The notes beneath the pieces are model-generated. The model saw nothing but the letters and a program-made list of their open reading frames with translations. It made no database searches and was not told where the DNA came from. 7,126 nt of DNA from CAYQJC01 sp964417825. GTDB taxonomy: Bacteria > Patescibacteriota > Minisyncoccia > Minisyncoccales > CG1-02-41-26. Location: NCBI GenBank assembly GCA_964417825.1, contig CAYQJC010000028.1, positions 1 through 7,126 of the forward strand. The letters are read 5' to 3'. The position numbers were made by a program, and so were the translations under genes. The number at the start of each line of letters is the position of its first letter. The stretch's first letter is position 1. Positions 1-5,319 of this stretch are shown here, one piece after another.

Positions 1-9
1 AATCAAAAC

Positions 10-57
10 ATTTAACATTTGACATTTGGTTTTGAGATTTGACATTTGAGATTTGAC
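10..57. repeat. Degenerate heptamer tandem array (ATTTGAC/ATTTGAG type) upstream of serS
   Basis: Seven roughly 7-nt units follow one another: ATTTAAC (10-16), ATTTGAC (17-23), ATTTGGT (24-30), a 6-nt TTTGAG (31-36), ATTTGAC (37-43), ATTTGAG (44-50) and ATTTGAC (51-57). The array ends 9 nt before the serS ATG, so it fills the whole visible leader. Read on the other strand the unit is the same class as the AAATCTC array inside the FemAB-type gene. The units contain TTGACA three times (19-24, 39-44, 53-58), like a sigma-70 -35 box, but no properly spaced -10 box follows, so I do not call a promoter. Its left edge may lie outside the window. Confidence 0.75.
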
Positions 58-66
58 ATAATTTTC

Positions 67-1314
67 ATGTTGGATATCAATTTTATTCGACAAAATCCAG
101 AAAAAGTGAAAGAGGGATGCAAGAAAAAGCAAGTCGATGTTGATATTGACAGACTTTTAGAATTGGATAAAAAAAGACGCGAAATTTTAAAAGAATTAGA
201 AACATTACGTCATCAAAGAAATATAATTTCTCAAAAAACCCCTGCTTCTGAGGAAATAAACAAAGCTCGGGAGTTAAAAGAAAAAATAAAATCTTTAGAA
301 GAGAATTTAAAATCGATTGAGAAAGATCTTGGAGAGTTGATGTTTCAGGTTCCTAATTTACCTTTACCAGAGGTTCCAGTAGGAAAAGATGAATCAGAGA
401 ATAGAGTGATAAAAAAAGTGGGGGATCTTCCAAAATTTGATTTTGAAATAAAAGATCATTTAGAGATTGGAGAAACTTTAGATATTATTGATGTTGAGAG
501 AGCAGCCAAGGTTGCTGGCACAAGATTTGGTTACTTAAAAAATGAAGCAGTTTTGCTTGAATTCAGTTTAATAAAATTTGCTTTTGATAAGTTGATTAAA
601 AGAGGGTTCCGTCCTATTTTGCCTCCGGTAATGATGAAAACTGAAATGATGAGAGGAATGGGCTATATTGAACAAACCGATGAAGAGGAAGCTTATTATT
701 TACCAAAAGATGATTTATTTTTAGCCGGCACTGCAGAACAACCGATTGGTGCAATGCATGCTGGAGAAGTCTTTAAAGAAGAAGATTTACCCAGAAGATA
801 TGTTGGCTTTTCTACCTGTTTTCGGAGAGAAGCAGGAAGTTATGGAAAAGATACTAGGGGAATTTTCCGAGTTCATCAATTTGATAAAGTAGAGATGTTT
901 AGTTTTACGAAGCCTGAAGACTCAAAAAAAGAACACCAATTCCTCTTGAGTATGGAAGAAGAGTTAATGCAAGATTTAGAAATTCCCTATCAGGTAGTTA
1001 ATATTTGCACGGGTGATTTAGGAAGACCAGCAGCTGCCAAATATGATATTGAGGCCTGGTTCCCAGCTCAACAGAAATATCGAGAAACTCATTCTACTTC
1101 GAATTGCACCGATTTTCAAGCCAGAAGATTAAACATCCGCTATCGGGAAAAATCTGGCAAAATTAATTTCTTGCATACTTTAAACGGAACCGCTTTTGCC
1201 ATCGGCAGAATAATTCTTGCCATTTTAGAAAATTATCAAAGAAAAGATGGAAAAGTTGATGTGCCTAGAGCTTTGAGAAACTATTTAGGCTTCAAAATTA
1301 TCCCGCCAAAATAA
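67..1314 (+). CDS. serS: Seryl-tRNA synthetase (class II aaRS)
   Basis: SerS charges tRNA(Ser) with serine using ATP, via seryl-adenylate, in the cytoplasm. From the ATG at 67 the protein has 415 aa, close to the usual bacterial length of about 420, and opens with the family-typical MLDINFIRQNPE. Residues about 28-95 are the charged helical region forming the antiparallel coiled-coil arm that contacts the tRNA(Ser) variable arm. The catalytic core follows: the serine-site TAE loop at T222-E224, motif 2 at about 251-276 (CFRREAGSYGKDTRG then FRVHQFDKVE), the STSNCTDFQARR block at 343-354, and motif 3 at about 373-391 with NGTAFAIGR. An in-frame TTG at 46 would add seven residues from inside the heptamer repeat, so I prefer ATG 67. 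No Shine-Dalgarno is visible before it. The protein looks intact. Confidence 0.97.
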   Translation: MLDINFIRQNPEKVKEGCKKKQVDVDIDRLLELDKKRREILKELETLRHQRNIISQKTPASEEINKARELKEKIKSLEENLKSIEKDLGELMFQVPNLPLPEVPVGKDESENRVIKKVGDLPKFDFEIKDHLEIGETLDIIDVERAAKVAGTRFGYLKNEAVLLEFSLIKFAFDKLIKRGFRPILPPVMMKTEMMRGMGYIEQTDEEEAYYLPKDDLFLAGTAEQPIGAMHAGEVFKEEDLPRRYVGFSTCFRREAGSYGKDTRGIFRVHQFDKVEMFSFTKPEDSKKEHQFLLSMEEELMQDLEIPYQVVNICTGDLGRPAAAKYDIEAWFPAQQKYRETHSTSNCTDFQARRLNIRYREKSGKINFLHTLNGTAFAIGRIILAILENYQRKDGKVDVPRALRNYLGFKIIPPK

Positions 1315-1316
1315 TC

Positions 1317-1358
1317 TCCATATCAGCATGCTGCTACGTAGCAACAGACTGATATGGA
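1317..1358. repeat. 42-nt imperfect palindrome between serS and the hydrolase gene
   Basis: The outer arms TCCATATCAG (1317-1326) and CTGATATGGA (1349-1358) are perfect 10-bp reverse complements. The same symmetry axis continues inward through TG/CA (1329-1330 with 1345-1346) to TGCT/AGCA (1332-1335 with 1340-1343) around an ACGT loop, giving about 16 pairs in 42 nt. It begins 2 nt after the serS stop and ends 7 nt before the preferred hydrolase start. No T-run follows on the plus strand, and on the minus strand the flank is only GATTATTTTGG, so it is not a good intrinsic terminator. It resembles a REP-like or small non-autonomous palindrome, or an RNA processing/stability hairpin. Confidence 0.8.
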
Positions 1359-1365
1359 CGCCATT

Positions 1366-2079
1366 ATGAAAACGCTGATAATTCTTCACGGTTGGCAAAG
1401 TTCAAAAGAAAAGTGGCAGAAAGTAAAGGAAAATATCGAATCAGATGAGATCGAAGTTATTGTACCAGATCTTCCGGGGTTCAAACCAGAAACTGAACTC
1501 AAAGAACCCTGGACTCTTGATAATTATGTTGAATGGCTAAAGGATTTTTCCCAAGATAAAGAGAAATTTTTTTTGTTAGGTCATTCATTTGGGGGGAGAG
1601 TAGCTATAAAGTTTGCCACGCGTTATCCTGAAAAGCTTTATGGTTTAATTTTAGTTTCAGCTGCTGGGATTAAAAAACCTCCTTCTTTTTTTCAGAGATT
1701 TTTAAAATCGGGAGCAAGGTTGGTCAAGAAACTTAAAATTGAAGAAACCCCTCAAACTAAAGGATTGTGGGAAATTTTTAAAAAAATTTTTTATCGATAT
1801 ATTCTAAGAAAAACTGATTACCTTGAGGCCTCAGGATTTTTAAAAGATACTATAAAAAACGTCTTAGAAGAGGATTTGACTCCTCTTTTAAAAGAAATAA
1901 AAGTTCCGGTCTTAATTTTATGGGGGGAGAAAGACAAAATAACCCCTTTAACTGATGCTTATTTAATTAAAAAAGAAATAAAGTTCTCTCAATTAGAGAT
2001 ATTGCCGGGAGTTGGTCATACCCCCCATTTAGAAAATCCCGAACTTTTAATTCAAAAAATTAAAGAATTTTTACAATGA
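1366..2079 (+). CDS. Alpha/beta hydrolase, substrate unknown
   Basis: This is a single-domain alpha/beta-hydrolase-fold protein of 237 aa, probably cytoplasmic. Numbered from ATG 1366, an HGW oxyanion-region motif occurs at residues 8-10. The nucleophile elbow GHSFGG holds the catalytic serine at S74. A mixed helical cap covers about 105-170. The acid is probably D190 in WGEKDKITP, and the catalytic histidine is H218 in GVGHTPHLENP. The triad order is canonical, so it should be active. An ATG at 1354 would add MDAI, but that codon lies inside the palindrome arm, so I prefer 1366, which has a weak GGA at 1356-1358. Its stop overlaps the next start by 4 nt (ATGA), implying translational coupling to the Mur ligase. 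Hydrolases of this shape include esterases, lipases, C-C hydrolases and peptidases; the sequence does not say which. There is no signal peptide. Confidence 0.88.
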   Translation: MKTLIILHGWQSSKEKWQKVKENIESDEIEVIVPDLPGFKPETELKEPWTLDNYVEWLKDFSQDKEKFFLLGHSFGGRVAIKFATRYPEKLYGLILVSAAGIKKPPSFFQRFLKSGARLVKKLKIEETPQTKGLWEIFKKIFYRYILRKTDYLEASGFLKDTIKNVLEEDLTPLLKEIKVPVLILWGEKDKITPLTDAYLIKKEIKFSQLEILPGVGHTPHLENPELLIQKIKEFLQ

Positions 2080-3449
2080 AACTATTTATTACAATTCTTT
2101 GGTTTTTGGTTTTTACCAAAGCTTTCTTTTTTTGGGCTTGGTTGTGGCAGCTGAAAGAATACCATCTTGGAAGATTCAAAGCTCACTTTGAAACTCAAAA
2201 AATTAGGAAAATAATATCTAGTTTTTATAGAGTAAAATTTCCCAAATTTACCAAAAAAGTTATTGTTATTGTAGGGTTTGGAGTATTAAGCGAGGGGTTA
2301 ATCCTAGTTTCTATTTATGGTTTGGAAAATAAATGGTTCTTTTTATTGCTTTTTCTCCTTTTACTTTTATCAATCATAATTTCCTCTTTAATCGTTTTAT
2401 TTTTTCAAATCCCAACCTATTTTTTAAGAAAAAAAATTTTAACCCGAGCCGCTAAAAAAAGAGAAAAATTCGAAAACCTTCTAGTTATTGGCATCACAGG
2501 AAGTTATGGCAAAACCTCAACTAAAGAATTTTTGGCGGAAATTCTATCAAGAAAATATAATGTCCTGAAAACTCCCAAACACGTTAATGCAGAAATTGGG
2601 ATTGCCAAAACTATCTTAAATGAATTAAAAGAAGATTACCAAATTTTTGTCTGTGAAATTGGAGCTTACGAGCGAGGGAAAATAAGAGAAGTTTGCCAAA
2701 TGATAAAACCAAAAATAGGAATTTTAACAGGTATAAATGAACAGCATCTTTCCACTTTCGGATCTTTGGAAAATATTATTAAAGCCAAATATGAACTTAT
2801 TGAAAGCTTGCCAGAAGATGGTTTGGCTGTTTTCAATGGAGAAAATGAATATTGCCGAGAGCTTTTCCAAAAAACAAAAATCCAAAAGATACTTTCGAAA
2901 CCTAGCCAACACAAATTTGATTTAACCGGAAAAAATTTGTTTCCTTGGGATCTCGAGAATCTCTCTTTGGCAGTGACAGTAAGTGAATATCTTGGGATAG
3001 ATAAAATAAAAATTGAGAAAGCTTTACAAGATTTAGAAAGTCCAATAAAAATCAAAAAAGGGATCCAGGGTTTAAATATTGTAGATAGCACTTATTCGGC
3101 TAATCCAAAAAGTGTAGTTTCTCATCTTAATTATTTAAGGGGAATGGAAGGTAAAAAAGTTATTGTAATGCCTTGTCTTATTGAATTAGGTGAATTAACA
3201 AGAGAAGTCCACAAAAGAATAGGGGAGAAAATTGGAGAAGTTTGCGATTTAGCTGTAATTACCACCAGAGATTATTTCAAAGAATTAAAAGCAGGCGCTC
3301 AAAAATCCGGAATGCCAGATGATAAGATTTTATTGGTCGAAAAACCAAAACAAATTTTCGAGATAATAAAAAATTTCTGTTCAGCCGGTGATGTAATTCT
3401 TCTTGAAAGCCGAGTTCCTCAAACTTTAGTTAAAATGTTAATTGAATAA
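2076..3449 (+). CDS. Membrane-anchored MurF-like Mur ligase
   Basis: This is an ATP-dependent Mur ligase, 457 aa, most like MurF, which adds D-Ala-D-Ala to UDP-MurNAc-tripeptide. Residues about 2-24, 61-82 and 87-116 are hydrophobic and predicted to span the membrane, in place of MurF's usual soluble N-terminal uridine-binding domain. The central ATPase domain has a P-loop, GSYGKTSTK (142-150), then HVNAEIG (169-175), CEIGA (193-197) and INEQHLSTFGSLENIIKAK (220-238), matching MurF-type metal and nucleotide sites. The C-terminal domain starts near 330 and carries DSTYSANPKS (337-346), equivalent to MurF D-S-Y-N-A-N-P, and ends with GDVILLESRVPQTLVKML. The start overlaps the hydrolase stop (ATGA), and no separate ribosome binding site is seen. 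Downstream FemAB and FtsQ genes support a cell-wall role. The exact nucleotide-sugar substrate is uncertain, because the domain that normally binds it is absent; another amide ligase of the Mur fold remains possible. Confidence 0.88.
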   Translation: MKLFITILWFLVFTKAFFFWAWLWQLKEYHLGRFKAHFETQKIRKIISSFYRVKFPKFTKKVIVIVGFGVLSEGLILVSIYGLENKWFFLLLFLLLLLSIIISSLIVLFFQIPTYFLRKKILTRAAKKREKFENLLVIGITGSYGKTSTKEFLAEILSRKYNVLKTPKHVNAEIGIAKTILNELKEDYQIFVCEIGAYERGKIREVCQMIKPKIGILTGINEQHLSTFGSLENIIKAKYELIESLPEDGLAVFNGENEYCRELFQKTKIQKILSKPSQHKFDLTGKNLFPWDLENLSLAVTVSEYLGIDKIKIEKALQDLESPIKIKKGIQGLNIVDSTYSANPKSVVSHLNYLRGMEGKKVIVMPCLIELGELTREVHKRIGEKIGEVCDLAVITTRDYFKELKAGAQKSGMPDDKILLVEKPKQIFEIIKNFCSAGDVILLESRVPQTLVKMLIE

Positions 3450-3451
3450 CT

Positions 3452-4480
3452 ATGGAGATTAAAGGAATTGAGAATAAAAGCCTATGGGAAAATTTTCTTT
3501 CGGAATGTGAAGAAAGGACTTTTTTGCAGAGTTGGAATTGGGGAGAGTTTCAAAAAAGGATGGGTAATAAGATTTGGAGATTAGGAGTTTTTAAGAATGA
3601 TGAATTAATTGGAGGAGCTTTAGTTATTAAAATTGAGGCACGAAGAGGGAGTTTTTTGTTTGTGCCACACGGACCAATCATAAAATCTCAAATCTCAAAT
3701 CTCAAATCTCAAATCTTAAAAGAACTGTTAAATAAATTAAAAAAAATTGCTAAAGAAGAAAAATGTAGTTTTATTAGAATAGCGCCGATTTGGGAAAGAA
3801 CAACTGAGTCAGAAAGAATATTTAAAGATTTGGGTTTCAGACCCGCTCCAATGCACACTCATCCAGAGGTGACTTGGGAATTAAACTTAGAGAAACCAGA
3901 AGAAGATCTTCTGATGAATATGCGCAAAACCACTCGCTATTTAATAAGACAAGGATTGAAGAATAAAGAGATTCAAATAGAAAAATCTCAAGATCCAAAA
4001 GATATTGAGATATTTAATGAACTTTATCAAAAAACCGTTGATCGCCATCATTTTGTACCTTTTTCTTTGAGGTACCTAAAGAATGAATTTCAAGTATTTG
4101 CTTCTGATAATCAAAGCTTAATATTTTTGGCTAAATACAGAAACGAATATTTGGCATCAGCAGTGGTGATTTTTTGGCAGAATATTGCTTTTTATCACCA
4201 TGGCGCCTCTTCCATGAAATATCCTAAAATCCCCGCCTCTTATCTTTTACAATGGGAGGCAATAAAAGCAGCCAAACAGAAAGGATGTAAAATTTACAAT
4301 TTTTGGGGAATTGCCGAGACAGAATCAAAGAAACATCCTTTTTGGGGGTTAACTCTATTTAAAAAAGGATTTGGGGGTTATGAGAAAAAATATGTTAGAA
4401 CTCAAGATTTGCCTCTCAGCTTTAAATATTGGTTCACTTATTTTTTTGAGAAATTGAGAAAAAAGAAACGAGGATTTTGA
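3452..4480 (+). CDS. FemAB/FemX-family peptidoglycan bridge aminoacyltransferase
   Basis: Proteins of this family (double GNAT fold) transfer amino acids from aminoacyl-tRNA to lipid-linked or nucleotide-linked peptidoglycan precursors. At 342 aa it is FemX-sized and lacks the coiled-coil hairpin insert of staphylococcal FemA/FemB. The first GNAT half has QSWNWGEFQKRMG (27-39) and the GGALVIK strand (54-60), followed by RRGSFLFVPHGPI (64-76). The second half has MRKTTRYLIRQGLK (157-170), HHGASS (249-254), IPASYLLQWEAIKAAKQKGC (260-279) and YNFWGI (282-287), a characteristic FemX block. A basic, aromatic tail, KYWFTYFFEKLRKKKRGF, may touch the membrane. The gene begins 2 nt after the Mur ligase stop. 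Residues 78-88 (KSQISNLKSQI) are encoded by a perfect 7-bp tandem array in the loop after HGP. The amino acid transferred (Ser, Gly or Ala) cannot be read from sequence; adjacent serS makes Ser worth testing. Confidence 0.9.
   Translation: MEIKGIENKSLWENFLSECEERTFLQSWNWGEFQKRMGNKIWRLGVFKNDELIGGALVIKIEARRGSFLFVPHGPIIKSQISNLKSQILKELLNKLKKIAKEEKCSFIRIAPIWERTTESERIFKDLGFRPAPMHTHPEVTWELNLEKPEEDLLMNMRKTTRYLIRQGLKNKEIQIEKSQDPKDIEIFNELYQKTVDRHHFVPFSLRYLKNEFQVFASDNQSLIFLAKYRNEYLASAVVIFWQNIAFYHHGASSMKYPKIPASYLLQWEAIKAAKQKGCKIYNFWGIAETESKKHPFWGLTLFKKGFGGYEKKYVRTQDLPLSFKYWFTYFFEKLRKKKRGF
3683..3717. repeat. Perfect AAATCTC heptamer tandem array inside the FemAB-type gene
   Basis: Four exact head-to-tail copies of AAATCTC (3683-3689, 3690-3696, 3697-3703, 3704-3710) are followed by AAATCTT (3711-3717). 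Since 7 is not a multiple of 3, three units make one 7-residue peptide period, seen as SQISNLK followed by SQI. Gain or loss of one unit would shift the frame of the downstream 250 or so residues. The unit is the reverse-complement class of the array at 10-57. Confidence 0.95.
4470..4473 (+). promoter_or_regulatory. Shine-Dalgarno for ftsQ inside the end of the FemAB-type gene
   Basis: GAGG lies 8 nt before ATG 4482 and within the last codons of the upstream gene. It is the clearest correctly spaced ribosome binding site in the window and fixes the ftsQ start. The upstream stop TGA (4478-4480) is separated from the ATG by one base, so reinitiation can also contribute. Confidence 0.6.
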
Positions 4481-4481
4481 T

Positions 4482-5309
4482 ATGATAAGGAAATTTAAGA
4501 AAATCAGGAGGTGGAGATTTAACCCACCTTCGCTAAGGCTTCGGCGGGCAAGGAAGAGAAAATCAATCTTGAGGATTCGGTTTTTTTGGGATTTTATTTT
4601 GTTTTTAGTTCTGGGTTTGAGTGTTTTCCATTTTTTGTTCCTTTCTGAGATATTCAAAGTGAAAGAGATCAAAATTGCAGGCCCCTCTAACATTCCTTAT
4701 TTCGAACTCAAAAAAATTATTAACAAAAATTTAGAGAAAAAGTTTCTCCATTTTTTCTTAGCTGATTCACTATTTTTAGTAAATACCCAAGAGATAGAAA
4801 AAGAAATTTTGAGAAATTATCCTGAGATAAAAACCGCTTCTTTGAAAAAAAAATTCCCCAAGACACTGCTTTTGGAAATTAAAAAAAGAGAAGCAGTTGG
4901 GCTGGTATGTTTCTTTCCTGACACTTGCTTTTTGGCAGATAACCAAGGGATAATTTTTAAAACTGTCAGAGACCCGGTCTCTGATAAATTAGTGAAGATT
5001 TTTTATGAGAAGAAAGAAATTGGAAAGATTGGAGAAAATGTCATCCCAGAAGATACTTTAAATAAAATCTGGCAGATTAATAATAGTTTAGAAGAGAAAC
5101 TCGATACAAAAATAGAAAAATTTATTTTGAAAGATAATCGTTTAGATGTAAAAACTGCCGAGGGTTGGGAGATCTATTTTGATTTGTCAGGAGATATAAA
5201 TTTAGCTCTTGCCAAACTCCGATTGCTTTTGGAAAAAGAAATTTCTCCTGAAGAAAGAAAAAATCTTGAATACATCGATTTAAGATTCTCCAGAGTATAT
5301 TATAAATAA
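4482..5309 (+). CDS. ftsQ: FtsQ/DivIB-like cell division protein (POTRA domain)
   Basis: FtsQ/DivIB is a bitopic divisome protein linking early and late division factors and regulating septal wall synthesis. This 275-aa protein has the right plan. A very basic cytoplasmic tail (1-34) is followed by one membrane helix at about 35-54. A POTRA domain runs from about 57 to 137, opening with FKVKEIKIAG and closing with FPKTLLLEIKKREAVG, both typical FtsQ signatures. A beta domain (about 138-275) includes CFLADNQGIIF and ends near LEYIDLRFSRVYYK. Cysteines C143 and C149 lie on the extracytoplasmic side. Residues 14-24 of the tail (NPPSLRLRRAR) are encoded by a GC-rich palindrome unlike the surrounding sequence. 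It follows the FemAB-type gene by one base. The usual downstream partners ftsA and ftsZ are absent; the next gene is convergent. Overall sequence is divergent, as usual for FtsQ, so the assignment rests on architecture and context. Confidence 0.85.
   Translation: MIRKFKKIRRWRFNPPSLRLRRARKRKSILRIRFFWDFILFLVLGLSVFHFLFLSEIFKVKEIKIAGPSNIPYFELKKIINKNLEKKFLHFFLADSLFLVNTQEIEKEILRNYPEIKTASLKKKFPKTLLLEIKKREAVGLVCFFPDTCFLADNQGIIFKTVRDPVSDKLVKIFYEKKEIGKIGENVIPEDTLNKIWQINNSLEEKLDTKIEKFILKDNRLDVKTAEGWEIYFDLSGDINLALAKLRLLLEKEISPEERKNLEYIDLRFSRVYYK
4506..4531 (+). other. Internal anti-SD match and hairpin early in ftsQ
   Basis: AGGAGGTGG at 4506-4514 is a near-perfect complement of the 16S rRNA 3' end, 24 nt into the gene. 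No ATG, GTG or TTG follows at a usable distance, so it does not mark a start. Bases 4507-4514 can pair with 4524-4531 (eight pairs, one G-U; the core is AGGTGG with CCACCT) around a 9-nt loop. This would hide the SD-like sequence and compete with the palindrome hairpin at 4523-4548. Function is unproven. Confidence 0.45.
4523..4548. repeat. GC-rich REP-like palindrome inside ftsQ
   Basis: The arms CCCACC (4523-4528) and GGCGGG (4543-4548) pair with one mismatch around an inner CGCTAAGG segment. An alternative CCTT/AAGG stem (4527-4530 with 4535-4538) is also possible. The stretch is about 70 percent G+C inside an AT-rich gene. I recall similar 'CCGCCTTCGCTAAGGCTTCGG'-like palindromes as dispersed repeats in Parcubacteria and other uncultured genomes, but only one copy is visible here. 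It is read in frame, as NPPSLRLRRA. Confidence 0.6.
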
Positions 5310-5319
5310 ATGAAAATTT

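Noticed and set aside
19..62. TTGACA boxes with CATAAT as a sigma-70 promoter for serS
   Set aside because: CATAAT at 57-62 is 12 nt from TTGACA at 39-44, 32 nt from the copy at 19-24, and overlaps the copy at 53-58. No pair has 16-18 nt spacing, and TTGACA arises from the repeat unit.
46..66. TTG start adding seven residues to SerS
   Set aside because: The added codons fall inside the heptamer repeat and SerS proteins normally begin at the MLDI-type start encoded by ATG 67.
1317..1358. Palindrome as an intrinsic terminator of serS
   Set aside because: The stem is followed by CGCCATTATG, not a run of T, so the standard terminator pattern is absent.
2666..3091. 141-aa minus-strand open frame
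   Set aside because: It lies wholly inside the Mur ligase gene, whose motifs are clear in the plus frame; the minus product has no recognisable domain.
4355..4693. 112-aa minus-strand open frame
   Set aside because: It overlaps the FemAB/ftsQ junction and reads low-complexity antisense; both plus-strand genes are better supported.
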